Positions 32,845-41,414 of a stretch of 64,000 nt of DNA are shown here, one piece after another. How positions within the stretch are numbered: the stretch's first letter is position 1; each line of letters begins with the position of its first letter. A program made the position numbers and the translations under genes. The notes below the pieces were generated by a model, which saw only the letters and a list, made by a program, of their open reading frames with translations, had not been told where the DNA came from and did not search any database. Source of the stretch: DATBHM01 sp963772375 (GTDB lineage Bacteria > Actinomycetota > UBA4738 > JACQTL01); assembly GCA_963772375.1 (NCBI GenBank), contig CAVYXG010000001.1:992001-1056000 (forward strand), in the 5' to 3' direction.

Positions 32845-34275
32845 ATGGCCACGACCGAACGGGAGCAGAAGCCGGCGGCGAAGGTCCCCCACCTGACGTG
32901 GGAGGAACGGGCCGCCCGTGGAAAGGCCGCGCGAAAGTCGGTTCCGCGGGAACGGCACGCCGAGTTCTCGCCGGAGGGGCGGCCCGACCCAATCTCCCTG
33001 CTGGAGGAACAGGCGGCCAGCCGGGTCCCCGAGCTCGTCCCCATCCGGTACGGGCGGATGAGCGTGTCGCCGTTCACGTTCTACCGGGGCGCCGCGCTGA
33101 TCATGGCCTCCGACCTCGCCGCCGCCCCCGTCACCGGCATCCGGACCCAGCTCTGCGGCGACGCACACCTGTCGAACTTCGGCATGTTCGCCTCGCCGGA
33201 GCGGAACCTCGTGTTCGACATCAACGACTTCGACGAGACGGCTCCGGGGCCGTGGGAATGGGACCTGAAGCGCCTGGCCGCGAGCCTCGAGATCGGGGGG
33301 CGGGACGTCCAGTTCGACGAAGCTGCCCGGCGGGCGGCCGTGCTGGCGGCGGTTCGTTCCTACCGTGAGGCCATGCGGGAGTTCGCGCCGAAGCCGAACC
33401 TCGACGTCTGGTACGCGCACATCGATGTCGACAAGCTGCTGCCCCAGATTCGGGAGCAGGCGCCCGACCCGGAGCGGGCCAAGCTCCTCGAGAAGACGCT
33501 GGCGAAGATGCGGACCAAGGACAGCATGCACGTGTTCACCAAGCTCACCGACGCGAGCGGGGGGGAACCGCGAATCGTCAGCCAGCCTCCCACTCTCGTC
33601 CCGATGGACGAGCTGGTGGGCCCCGACGCCGCCGAGGCGTTCCACGATGTCGTCGGGACGATCCTCCGCCGGTACCGCAGGACGCTCGCGACCGATCGGC
33701 GTCACCTCCTCGAGCAGTTCCGGTTCGTGGACCTCGCGCGCAAGGTGGTGGGCGTGGGGAGCGTGGGCACGCGAGCGTGGATCGCGCTGATGCTGGGCAA
33801 CGACAACCAGGACCCCCTGTTCCTGCAGGTGAAGGAGGCGCAGGAGTCCGTGCTCGAGCGGTTCGTCGGCAAGAGCGAGTACGGGAACAACGGACAGCGG
33901 GTCGTCGCCGGGCAGCGGCTCATGCAGGCCGCGAGCGACATCTTCCTCGGATGGGACCGCGTGGAGGGCATCGACGGGCACGAGCGGGACTTCTACTTCC
34001 GGCAGCTGAAGGACTGGAAGGGCTCGGTGGAGATCGAGCAGCTGCGGCCCCAGGGCCTGGCCATCTACGCCCGCCTGTGCGGGTGGACCCTCGCGCGGGC
34101 CCATGCCCGCTCCGGCGACCGGGTGGCGATCGCCGCCTACCTCGGCAAGTCGGACCGGTTCGACCAGGCCATCGCCGACTTCTCGGTTGCCTACGCGGAC
34201 CAGAACGAACGCGACTACGACGCGCTGAAGTCCGCGATCGAGAGCGGGCGCCTCACGGCCGAGATGGGGGTGTAG
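32845..34275 (+). CDS. DUF2252 family protein
   Basis: A 476-residue, mostly helical protein with the DUF2252 signature: VPIRYGRMSVSPFTFYRGAA, QLCGDAHLSNFGMFASPERN and VFDINDFDETAPGPWEWDLK, which resemble a kinase-like catalytic core (HLSN and DINDFD). DUF2252 proteins lie in the protein-kinase-like superfamily by fold prediction but have no established substrate. The C-terminal half has FVDLARKVVGVGSVGTRAWI and WTLARAHARSGDRVAIAAYL, also conserved. A GGAGGAGGG ribosome-binding site precedes ATG 32845. Single gene. Confidence 0.87.
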   Translation: MATTEREQKPAAKVPHLTWEERAARGKAARKSVPRERHAEFSPEGRPDPISLLEEQAASRVPELVPIRYGRMSVSPFTFYRGAALIMASDLAAAPVTGIRTQLCGDAHLSNFGMFASPERNLVFDINDFDETAPGPWEWDLKRLAASLEIGGRDVQFDEAARRAAVLAAVRSYREAMREFAPKPNLDVWYAHIDVDKLLPQIREQAPDPERAKLLEKTLAKMRTKDSMHVFTKLTDASGGEPRIVSQPPTLVPMDELVGPDAAEAFHDVVGTILRRYRRTLATDRRHLLEQFRFVDLARKVVGVGSVGTRAWIALMLGNDNQDPLFLQVKEAQESVLERFVGKSEYGNNGQRVVAGQRLMQAASDIFLGWDRVEGIDGHERDFYFRQLKDWKGSVEIEQLRPQGLAIYARLCGWTLARAHARSGDRVAIAAYLGKSDRFDQAIADFSVAYADQNERDYDALKSAIESGRLTAEMGV

Positions 34276-34372
34276 CGGGCGGCGTCCTCCGTCGCCTCCG
34301 CTGTGGTCGCGGGGGACCGCAATCGGACGGCGACGACGTTCGCAGGGTGGATCGGATGAAAGGGGGACGGCG

Positions 34373-34744
34373 ATGATGGGTGCGACGATGGTCGTGGCGA
34401 CGATCCCGGTCACGGACCTCGAACGGGCGAGGGCGTTCTACAGCGAGACGCTGGGATTGACGTTGCTGTGGGAGAACCCGGCCTCCGTGCGGTTCCGCTG
34501 TGGGGAGGTCTCGGAGCTCTCGGTGTTCCGGCGGCCGCCGATCGTGACCGAGCACACGCTGGCGCACTTCGAGGTGGTGGACATCGAGGCCGTGGTGAAC
34601 GACCTCGAGGCCAAGGGCGTGGAGTTCATCGACTACGCCGAGGGGCCGCTCGCGACGACCGGCCACATCGCGCAGGTCGGACCGGCCCGCGGGGCCTGGT
34701 TCCGGGACCCCGATGGCAACACGCTCGGAGTGCGCCAGGCCTAG
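34373..34744 (+). CDS. VOC-family (glyoxalase-like) protein; stop codon is the IS630 insertion target
   Basis: A 123-residue single-module VOC protein: TIPVTDLERARAFYSETLGL, THTLAHFEV region around EHTLAHFEVVDIEAVVNDLE, and the end AWFRDPDGNTLGVRQA. Length and ending are complete for the family. Its stop TAG (34742-34744) is formed by the TA target of the adjacent IS630 element plus the first base of the element. The sequence on the far side of both elements also begins with G after TA, so the original stop was TAG as well and the gene survived the insertions unchanged. Function unknown. Confidence 0.8.
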   Translation: MMGATMVVATIPVTDLERARAFYSETLGLTLLWENPASVRFRCGEVSELSVFRRPPIVTEHTLAHFEVVDIEAVVNDLEAKGVEFIDYAEGPLATTGHIAQVGPARGAWFRDPDGNTLGVRQA

Positions 34745-35890
34745 TGGTCTGTCTGTGAAATAATCTGGTATGGTAGTCGTCATGGCAATCATGACGGCTC
34801 CGGCTCTGCCGGTCACCGTCGAACAGCGCAGGGACCTGCAGAGGTTGGCGTCGTCGACGTCGCTCCCGCACCGGACGGTCGTCCAAGCGAAGGCACTGCT
34901 GTGGGCGGCGGAGGGGGTGGGGAACGAGGAGATCGCCCGGCGGTGCGAGGTGGACTCCGACACGGTGCGCCGGTGGCGAGTCAGGTTCGCGGGTCAGGGC
35001 ACCGCGGGGGTGGGGGCCATCGCCAAGGGCCGCGGGCGCAAGCCGGCCCTGGAAGACGGGACGGTGGCCGAGGTGGTCCGGGTCACCTGCCACGAGAAAC
35101 CTCCCGACGGCTCCACGCACTGGACGACGCGCTCGCTGGCGCGCAGGTTCGGGATCGGCAAGGACGCCGTGGCCCGCATCTGGTCCGATCACCACCTGAA
35201 GCCCTGGAAGGTGGACACGTTCAAGGTCTCCACCGATCCCGACTTCGAGGACAAGCTCGTCGACGTCGTCGGGCTGTACCTGAACCCCCCGGAGCGCGCC
35301 GCGGTGTTCAGCTTCGACGAGAAGACGCAGGTCCAGGCCCTGGACCGGACCCAGCCCAGCCTGCCGATGCGGCCTGGCCGGGCCGGCACCATGACGCATG
35401 ACTACCGCCGCAACGGCACGGTCGATCTGTTCGCCGCGCTCAACGTGGCCACCGGTGAGGTCCTCACCGACTACCAGCAGAGCCACGCCGCCTCAGACGT
35501 GCTGCGGTTCTTCAAGCGCATCGACGCCGCGGTGGACCGGCGCCTCGAGATCCACGTGGTGCTGGACAACCTCTCCGCGCACAAGGCCCCGGAGATCACC
35601 ACCTGGCTGGCCCATCCCCGCCGCGCCCGCTGGCACCTGCACTTCACGCCGACGTCGAGCTCATGGCTGAACCTGGTGGAGCGGTGGTTCAAGGAACTGA
35701 CCGACAAGCGGCTCCGCCGGGGTGTCTTCACGAGCGTGGCCGATCTGACCGACGCCATCGCCACCTGGGTCCGTCACTGGAACGACGACCCCAAGCCGTT
35801 CGTCTGGCACAAGACCGCTCAGGAGATCATCGAGAAAGTCCAGCGCGGGCGGGCCACCCTCCACCAGATCAAATCAACGACGGAGCACTA
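34742..35890 (+). mobile_element. IS630-family insertion sequence, copy A
   Basis: One transposase gene between imperfect terminal inverted repeats of about 28 bp: left 34742-34769 (TAGTGGTCTGTCTGTGAAAT...) and right, read on the minus strand, from 35890 (TAGTGCTCCGTCGTTGATTT...), 21 of 28 matching and both ending in ATCTGGT. TA dinucleotides at 34742-34743 and 35889-35890 are the expected target duplication. The right TA is shared with copy B. Confidence 0.88.
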
Positions 35891-35891
35891 G
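34770..35891 (+). CDS. IS630-family transposase (copy A)
   Basis: A 373-residue DDE transposase. N-terminal helix-turn-helix regions (QAKALLWAAEGVGNEEIARR; STHWTTRSLARRFGIGKDAV) precede the RNase-H-like core with Asp in AVFSFDEKTQVQALDRTQ, Asp in IHVVLDNLSAHKAPEITTWL and Glu in SSSWLNLVERWFKELTDKRL, the IS630/Tc1-mariner DDE arrangement. ATG 34770 or 34782 could start translation. The last codon before the stop is CAC of the element end; the stop TAG uses the TA target plus one base of the neighbouring element, so the gene has no stop of its own. Intact and possibly active. Confidence 0.9.
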   Translation: MVVVMAIMTAPALPVTVEQRRDLQRLASSTSLPHRTVVQAKALLWAAEGVGNEEIARRCEVDSDTVRRWRVRFAGQGTAGVGAIAKGRGRKPALEDGTVAEVVRVTCHEKPPDGSTHWTTRSLARRFGIGKDAVARIWSDHHLKPWKVDTFKVSTDPDFEDKLVDVVGLYLNPPERAAVFSFDEKTQVQALDRTQPSLPMRPGRAGTMTHDYRRNGTVDLFAALNVATGEVLTDYQQSHAASDVLRFFKRIDAAVDRRLEIHVVLDNLSAHKAPEITTWLAHPRRARWHLHFTPTSSSWLNLVERWFKELTDKRLRRGVFTSVADLTDAIATWVRHWNDDPKPFVWHKTAQEIIEKVQRGRATLHQIKSTTEH

Positions 35892-37054
35892 TGTCCTGAG
35901 TCAGAAGTTCACAGGATGTTCACGAGGATGTCCCCAGGCATGGCTCGCGTCGTGCCAGGATGCGGTATGGCCCGAGGACGACCGCTCCAGGAGCTCGCGG
36001 TGAGCGAGGAGGACCGGCAGGTGCTGGAGCGGTTCACCCGCCGGACCACCACGTCGCAGGCCCTTGCCCTGCGATCGAGGATCGTCCTGCGATCGGCCGA
36101 GGGCGCCACCAACCGGGAGGTGGCCCGGCAACTGGAGGTGACGCCCCAGACCGTCGGGAAGTGGCGGGCCCGCTACATCGAGCGAGGCGTCGAGGGCCTC
36201 CTGGACGAGCCCCGGCCCGGGGCTCCCCGGAAGGTCACCGACGACAAGGTGGAGGAGGTCGTGGTGAAGACCCTCGAGTCCAAGCCGACCGACTCCACCC
36301 ACTGGTCCTCAAGGGACATGGCCAAGCGAGTCGGGCTGTCGCAGTCCACCGTGGCCCGGATCTGGCGGGCGTTCGGACTGCAGCCGTGGCGGAGCGAGTC
36401 CTGGAAGCTCTCCACCGACCCCCAGTTCGTGGAGAAGGTCCGCGACATCGTGGGGCTGTACCTGGACCCGCCGGATGGCGCCCTGGTGCTGTGCGTTGAC
36501 GAGAAGTCCCAGATCCAGGCGCTCGACCGGACCCAGCCCATCCTGCCGATGCGCCCGGGGACCCCGGAGCGATGGACCAACGACTACGTTCGCCACGGCA
36601 CCACGTCGCTGTTCGCCGCGCTCGTCATGGCCACCGGCGAGGTCATCGGCCGGATCCACCGCCGCCACCGCCACCAGGAGTTCCTGCGGTTCCTCAAGGC
36701 GATCGACGCCGAGACGCCGGAGGACCTCGATCTGCACCTCGTCCTGGACAACTACGGAACCCACAAGACGCCCGCGGTGCTGCGGTGGCTCGCGCACCAC
36801 CCCCGGTTCCACCTCCACTTCACCCCGACCGGCTCCTCCTGGCTCAACCTCGTGGAGCGGTGGTTCGCGGAGCTCACCCGCCGCCAGATCAAACGCGGCG
36901 CCCACCGGTCGACCCGGGAGCTGGAGGATGCGATCCGGCACTACCTCAAGATCTACAACCTCGATCCCAAGCCGTTCGTGTGGACGAAGTCCGCCGACCA
37001 CATCCTCGAATCCGTTGCCGCATATGCTCAACGGATTTCGGACTCAGGACACTA
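35889..37054 (+). mobile_element. IS630-family insertion sequence, copy B, abutting copy A
   Basis: Terminal inverted repeats begin TAGTGTCCTGAGTC at both ends (left 35889; right from 37054 on the minus strand) and match at about 19 of 22 positions. TA at 35889-35890 and 37053-37054 flank it. The left TA is also the right TA of copy A, so one element inserted into the terminal TA of the other. It is a different element from copy A, not a duplicate. Confidence 0.88.
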
Positions 37055-37055
37055 G
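35916..37055 (+). CDS. IS630-family transposase (copy B)
   Basis: A 379-residue transposase related to but clearly different from copy A. DNA-binding part: SQALALRSRIVLRSAEGATN and STHWSSRDMAKRVGLSQSTV. Catalytic core: Asp in ALVLCVDEKSQIQALDRTQ, Asp in LHLVLDNYGTHKTPAVLRWL and Glu in GSSWLNLVERWFAELTRRQI. The true start may be ATG 35968 (MARGRPLQELAVSEED) because the first 17 residues are not family-like. As in copy A, its stop TAG is built from the TA target and the first flanking base (37053-37055). Intact. Confidence 0.9.
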   Translation: MFTRMSPGMARVVPGCGMARGRPLQELAVSEEDRQVLERFTRRTTTSQALALRSRIVLRSAEGATNREVARQLEVTPQTVGKWRARYIERGVEGLLDEPRPGAPRKVTDDKVEEVVVKTLESKPTDSTHWSSRDMAKRVGLSQSTVARIWRAFGLQPWRSESWKLSTDPQFVEKVRDIVGLYLDPPDGALVLCVDEKSQIQALDRTQPILPMRPGTPERWTNDYVRHGTTSLFAALVMATGEVIGRIHRRHRHQEFLRFLKAIDAETPEDLDLHLVLDNYGTHKTPAVLRWLAHHPRFHLHFTPTGSSWLNLVERWFAELTRRQIKRGAHRSTRELEDAIRHYLKIYNLDPKPFVWTKSADHILESVAAYAQRISDSGH

Positions 37056-37117
37056 CGCGAGGCCACCGATGAGAATCGCCCCCCCGCGTCGTCTCACCAC
37101 GCGAAGGAGGGATGGAG

Positions 37118-37915
37118 ATGACAGAGGGAACGAAGGTCGCGGACGTCAACGGCATCCGGCTCGGCTACGAGATCCACGGCGAGGGCGAGCCGCTCGTCCT
37201 GCTGCACGGCGGGTTCGGCACGATCGAGATGTTCGGGCCCAACGTCGAGCTGCTGGCGGCCGGGCGGCAGGTGATCGGGGTCGACCTCCAGTCGCACGGG
37301 CGCTCGCCGGCCGCCGACCGGCCGATGCGGTTCGAGTCGATGGCGGACGACGTCGCCGCCCTGATCCGCGAGCTCGGGCTGGAACGGGCCGCCGTGATGG
37401 GGTTCTCGCTGGGTGGTGCGGTGGCCCTCCGGATGGGCATCCAGCACCCCGAGGTCGTCGACCGGCTGGTGCTGGTGTCGACCGTGTTCAAGCGCGAAGG
37501 GTGGTACCCGGAGATGCGGGCCGGCATGGATGCGATGGGCCCGGAGACGGCGGAGTTCCTACGGCAGACGCCGCTGTTCTCCGCGTACGAGGCAGTCGCT
37601 CCGCGCGCGGAGGACTGGCCGATCCTGGTGGAGCAGATCAGTGACCTCCTGAAGGTCGACTACGACTGGTCGGCCGAGGTGCCCGGGCTGCCGATGCCCG
37701 TCATGCTCGTCATCGGGGACGCCGATGGCATCCCGCCGTCGCACACCGTCGAGTTCTTCGGGCTGCTCGGCGGCGGGCAGCGGGACGCCGGGTTCGACCA
37801 TTCCGGGATGACGCACCATCGGCTGGCGATCCTTCCGGGGCTGACGCACTACGACATCAATCTCTCGCCGGCCGTGTCGGCGGCGGCCACCCCGTTCCTC
37901 GACGGCACGGCCTGA
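37118..37915 (+). CDS. Alpha/beta hydrolase
   Basis: A 265-residue cytoplasmic hydrolase. Seen: oxyanion loop PLVLLHGGFGTIEMFGPNVE, VIGVDLQSHGRS, the nucleophile elbow AAVMGFSLGGAVALRMGIQH (Ser in GFSLGG), acid in VMLVIGDADGIPPSH and a late His in ILPGLTHYDI. Complete catalytic triad. An AAGGAGG at 37104-37110 is 7 nt before ATG 37118, which is better spaced than ATG 37112. It lies just right of the IS630 pair. Substrate unknown; epoxide-hydrolase/esterase-like fold. Confidence 0.87.
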   Translation: MTEGTKVADVNGIRLGYEIHGEGEPLVLLHGGFGTIEMFGPNVELLAAGRQVIGVDLQSHGRSPAADRPMRFESMADDVAALIRELGLERAAVMGFSLGGAVALRMGIQHPEVVDRLVLVSTVFKREGWYPEMRAGMDAMGPETAEFLRQTPLFSAYEAVAPRAEDWPILVEQISDLLKVDYDWSAEVPGLPMPVMLVIGDADGIPPSHTVEFFGLLGGGQRDAGFDHSGMTHHRLAILPGLTHYDINLSPAVSAAATPFLDGTA

Positions 37916-37948
37916 TCAGACGCCCCCGGCACGGCGGCATCGATGGAC

Positions 37949-37954
37949 TACCGT
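37949..37954 (+). promoter_or_regulatory. -10 hexamer for leaderless acyl-CoA synthetase mRNA
   Basis: TACCGT ends 6 nt before ATG 37961, the same spacing as before corA (54315) and the lipoprotein gene (18700). It argues for ATG 37961 over ATG 37943 as the start. Confidence 0.5.
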
Positions 37955-37960
37955 GCCGGG

Positions 37961-39409
37961 ATGCGTGAGCTCCTGCCGGCCGTGCTCGGTGGTGGCGGCG
38001 GCGAGGCCCTGGCCGTCGCGGGCGCGTCGATGTCCTACGGACGCCTGCGCGCCGCGGCGTCGGCGGTCGCGGCCGGCCTGTCGCCCGGCGAGCACGTGGC
38101 CGTGTGGGCCGAACCCTCGCTCGAGACGTGCGTCGCGGTGGTGGGCGCGCTGCTGGGCGGCGCGGTGGCAGTTCCGGTCAACCCCCGGATCGGCTCGCGT
38201 GAGCTGGAGCATGTCCTGCGCGTGGCCGGGCCCCACCGCGTGCTGGCCCCGTCCGGCGCCGCGCTGCCCGACCGCCTCCGCACGCTGGGGCGCGCCGACG
38301 TCGACCTCGACGCCCGGGGCCACGCGCTCCCTCCTGAGGCCGGCCCGGAGGCGCCGGCCGTGGTGTTCTTCACCTCCGGGACGACCGGCCCGCCGAAGGG
38401 CGCGGTGATCCCCCGCCGGGCGCTGGCCACCAACCTCGACGCGCAGGCGGCGGCCTGGGAGTGGACGCCGTCCGACGTCCTCGTCCACGGCCTCCCCCTG
38501 CACCACGTGCACGGGCTGGTGCTGGGGGTGCTCGGCGCGCTCCGGGTCGGGGCCCGGGTCCACCACGTCGGCCGGTTCTCGCCTCGGGCCATCGCCGCCG
38601 AGCTGGCGGCCGACGCGACGATGCTGTTCGCCGTGCCCACGATGCACCGCGACCTCGCGGACGCGGCGGAACGCGATGCCTCGGTGGCCGCGGCGCTCGG
38701 GCGGGCCCGCCTGGTGGTCTCCGGTTCGGCGCCCCTGCCGACGCGCGACTGGCGGCGGATCGAACGGGCCACCGGCCAGCGGATCGTCCAGCGGTACGGG
38801 CTCACCGAGACCCTGATGAACTGCGCGGTCCCCGCGGCGAGCGACCGTCCGCCCGGCACCGTCGGGCCGCCGCTGCCCGGCGTCGAGGTCGGTCTGATCG
38901 GTGGCGGCGGAACCCCGGTCGACGACTCCGAGGACCCCACGGGGGAGGTCGCCGTCCGGGGCCCGAACGTGTTCCTCGGCTACCTCCACGACCCCGACGC
39001 CACGGCCCGCGCGGTCCACGACGGGTGGTTCCACACGGGCGACGTGGCGGCGCGCGACCGCGACGGCTGGTTCCGCATCCTCGGGCGTCGCGACCTCGAC
39101 CTGATCAAAACCGGCGGGCACCGGGTGGGCGCCGGCGAGGTGGAGGACGCGTTGCTCGACCACCCCGCCGTCGACGAGGCGGCCGTGACCGGCGAGCCCG
39201 ACGACCGGCTCGGGCAGCGCATCGTGGCGTGGGTGGTGCTCGACCCCGAGCGAGCGGCCACGGCCGGCGAGCTCGCCGACCACGTCGCGGCGACGCTCGC
39301 CACGTTCAAGCGCCCGCGCGAGGTCCGCTTCGTCGAACGCCTCCCGCGCAACGAGATGGGCAAGGTGGTGAAGACCTCGCTGCGGGCGGGTCCGAGCTCG
39401 CCCCCGTGA
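37961..39409 (+). CDS. AMP-binding acyl-CoA synthetase (malonyl-CoA synthetase-like)
   Basis: About 482 residues of the ANL superfamily. Motifs: P-loop VVFFTSGTTGPPKGAVIPRR, PLHHVHGLVLGVLGALRVGA, SGSAPLPTRDWRRIERATGQ, QRYGLTETLM (A5), GWFHTGDVAARDRDGWFRIL (A7) and the hinge GRRDLDLIKTGGHRVGAGEV (A8), plus the catalytic Lys in RLPRNEMGKVVKTSL (A10). The compact size and the HHVHGL stretch resemble malonyl-CoA synthetase (MatB) members; a conserved Arg set for malonate was not checked. It activates a carboxylic acid with ATP and CoA in the cytoplasm. Convergent with the lipoprotein gene at 39415. Confidence 0.87.
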   Translation: MRELLPAVLGGGGGEALAVAGASMSYGRLRAAASAVAAGLSPGEHVAVWAEPSLETCVAVVGALLGGAVAVPVNPRIGSRELEHVLRVAGPHRVLAPSGAALPDRLRTLGRADVDLDARGHALPPEAGPEAPAVVFFTSGTTGPPKGAVIPRRALATNLDAQAAAWEWTPSDVLVHGLPLHHVHGLVLGVLGALRVGARVHHVGRFSPRAIAAELAADATMLFAVPTMHRDLADAAERDASVAAALGRARLVVSGSAPLPTRDWRRIERATGQRIVQRYGLTETLMNCAVPAASDRPPGTVGPPLPGVEVGLIGGGGTPVDDSEDPTGEVAVRGPNVFLGYLHDPDATARAVHDGWFHTGDVAARDRDGWFRILGRRDLDLIKTGGHRVGAGEVEDALLDHPAVDEAAVTGEPDDRLGQRIVAWVVLDPERAATAGELADHVAATLATFKRPREVRFVERLPRNEMGKVVKTSLRAGPSSPP

Positions 39410-39414
39410 TCTCC

Positions 39415-40629
39415 TCAGGTGGTCGAGCCGCTCGTCGCGGAGGTGGTCGGCGGCCGGCTGGTCCCGGCCGGCGTCGTGGATGGCGGCGCGGAGGTGGGTG
39501 GCGGTTCGTTCAGGGCTCGCTCCAGCGCGGCGAGCGTCGCAGCGTCCACCGCGCCGGTCGGTTTCACACCGAGGTCCGCCTGGAACCTCTGCAGCGCGGT
39601 GGTGAGCTCGGGGGTCCAGTTCCCGTCGATCGGCCCCGTCCAGTACCCGGCCAGCGTCAGCGCGGTCTGGACGGCCGTCGTCTGCGTCGAGGCCTCCGCG
39701 GCCGCGGCTCCCTCCGCCTCCCGGACGCCGGCGTCCAGCGCCTTCGAGGTCGCCTGGTCCACCAGGCCGGTCACGGGAAGGCCGGCGTCCTTCTGGAGCC
39801 GCTCGACCGCAGCCTCGGTCTGGGGGCCGTACACGCCGTCGACCTCCCCGTCGTAGTACCCGGCCGCCTGCAGGTTCCGCTGGAGCTCCTTGGTGTACGT
39901 TCGAACCGCGGCGGACATCTGCTGGGACTGTTCGTCGGTGAGACAGCCGGCGTCCGCGAAGAGGTTCACCCACGCGACCTCGAGGGCGAACGCCGCCGAC
40001 GTGTACCGCTCCCCCGCCTCCACCACCGTGGTCTGCTCAGTGATGCCGGCCGACGCCGCCCGGAGGTCGGCCTCGGCCTTCTTCACCCGGTCGATGGACG
40101 AGGTGGGGAGGGTCGGCAGGGGCGACGGCGGCTTCGACTCCGGAGTCTTCGAGGGGTGGCCCGACGCCGACGCCTTCGCCGCGGCCAGGGCGGCCTTCGC
40201 GTCGGAGAGCTCCTGCTTCGCCCTGGTCAGTGCGGCACTCGCGTCCTGCACCGCCTGGGCGGCCGCCTCGGTGCCGGCCCGAGGTTCAGCCAGATCGGCG
40301 CCCAGCGTCTGGACGTCACCGACGGTGGCCGCCTGCTGTTCGAACAGCTGCCCGTACCGATCGATCGCCGCGATGTAGTCCCTGGCCTCTCCGCAGAAGT
40401 TCGCGTTTGCCTGCTGGAGGGCCGCCTTCGAGTCGGTGACGTCCTGCTGCGCGGTGGCGACCCGGGCCTCGGCCGCCGCGACCGCGTCGCTGGGCGACTG
40501 TGTGGGGCCGGAGCCGGTGCTGCACGCGACCGAGAGGACCGCGAAGCCCACCGCGACCCCGACGGTCCATCGCATCGTCCCCGGCAGGGGCGACGGCCTC
40601 ACCGGATGCCGGAACGGCGGTCGGGACAT
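39415..40629 (-). CDS. Lipoprotein with coiled-coil and two peptidoglycan-binding domains
   Basis: About 404 residues from ATG 40629 (MSRPPFRHP) or 386 from ATG 40575 (MRWTVGVAVG). Lipobox FAVLSVAC. Then a coiled coil (AAEARVATAQQDVTDSKAAL and ALTRAKQELSDAKAALAAAK), a Pro-rich link, and two PG_binding_1-type repeats: TKELQRNLQAAGYYDGEVDG...QTEAAVERLQKDAGL and TALTLAGYWTGPIDGNWTPE...TALQRFQADLG. A Thr/Pro tail follows. It probably tethers the membrane to the cell wall or guides a wall enzyme, but has no catalytic domain itself. Confidence 0.82.
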   Translation of the reverse strand: MSRPPFRHPVRPSPLPGTMRWTVGVAVGFAVLSVACSTGSGPTQSPSDAVAAAEARVATAQQDVTDSKAALQQANANFCGEARDYIAAIDRYGQLFEQQAATVGDVQTLGADLAEPRAGTEAAAQAVQDASAALTRAKQELSDAKAALAAAKASASGHPSKTPESKPPSPLPTLPTSSIDRVKKAEADLRAASAGITEQTTVVEAGERYTSAAFALEVAWVNLFADAGCLTDEQSQQMSAAVRTYTKELQRNLQAAGYYDGEVDGVYGPQTEAAVERLQKDAGLPVTGLVDQATSKALDAGVREAEGAAAAEASTQTTAVQTALTLAGYWTGPIDGNWTPELTTALQRFQADLGVKPTGAVDAATLAALERALNEPPPTSAPPSTTPAGTSRPPTTSATSGSTT

Positions 40630-40775
40630 CGGCGCGAAGCATGTGCATCGCCACGACGGACCCGCATCACCCCGATCGGACGAACACCGGCATCCGGGCA
40701 CGACGCACGAGCGTCGCTGAATCACCCCCCCGGGATGATGGGGCGCCCGGTTCGCCCGGTTGGAATGTCCCCATC

Positions 40776-41411
40776 GTGATCGCGCCCCTTTTCGACGCGG
40801 ACGAGCCGGCGACCGGAGGTTCCTGGTCGCTCGAGGTCCGGTGGATCCGGGCCGGCCGGGTCATCCCGGCCATGGTCGGATGGCTCGGCGCGTCGGAGGA
40901 CCAGATCGAGCGGCGGGTCGACCGGTACCTCGTCGAACCGTTGCGTCCCGAGCTCTCGGTGAAGATCCGGGCCGGCACCCTCCTCGACCTGAAGGCCTTC
41001 CGAGGGAGACGGGGCGAGCTCGAGGTGCCCGGCGGAACCGGCCGCATCGAGGCCTGGGAGAAGTGGACGTTCCCGGTCGGCCCCGGCGCCCTGGCCTCGC
41101 ACGACGGGACGAGCTGGCGATCCGTCGCGAAGGTCCGGCGGCGTCGTTCGTTCCGGACGGAGGACGGCGAACCCGTCGAACGACCGCTCGACGAGGCCGA
41201 GCGGGAGGGGTGCACCATCGAGCTCACCGAGTTCACCGTCGGGCGGGAGACCTGGTGGACGGTGGGCCTGGAGGCCTCGGGCGGCCGGGACTCGCTGGAG
41301 CGCGACCTGCTGGCCACGGCTCGCCGGATGTTCGACGGGACCCTGCCGGACGGCGCCGGGCTCGACCTCGAGGCCTCGATGTCCTACGCGCGGTGGCTGG
41401 GCTCCCGGTGA
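40776..41411 (+). CDS. CYTH-like unknown protein
   Basis: A 211-residue protein beginning at GTG 40776. Alternating charged strands such as SWSLEVRWIRAG, RYLVEPLRPELSVKIRAGTL, LLDLKAFRGRRGELEV, GRIEAWEKWTFPVG and CTIELTEFTVGRETWWTVGL resemble the eight-stranded tunnel of CYTH (triphosphate tunnel) proteins, with Glu/Lys/Arg facing a pocket. The classic N-terminal ExExK is not exact, so triphosphatase or cyclase activity is doubtful. It converges with the patatin gene, 3 bp apart if that gene's frame is repaired. Confidence 0.5.
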   Translation: MIAPLFDADEPATGGSWSLEVRWIRAGRVIPAMVGWLGASEDQIERRVDRYLVEPLRPELSVKIRAGTLLDLKAFRGRRGELEVPGGTGRIEAWEKWTFPVGPGALASHDGTSWRSVAKVRRRRSFRTEDGEPVERPLDEAEREGCTIELTEFTVGRETWWTVGLEASGGRDSLERDLLATARRMFDGTLPDGAGLDLEASMSYARWLGSR

Positions 41412-41414
41412 CGC

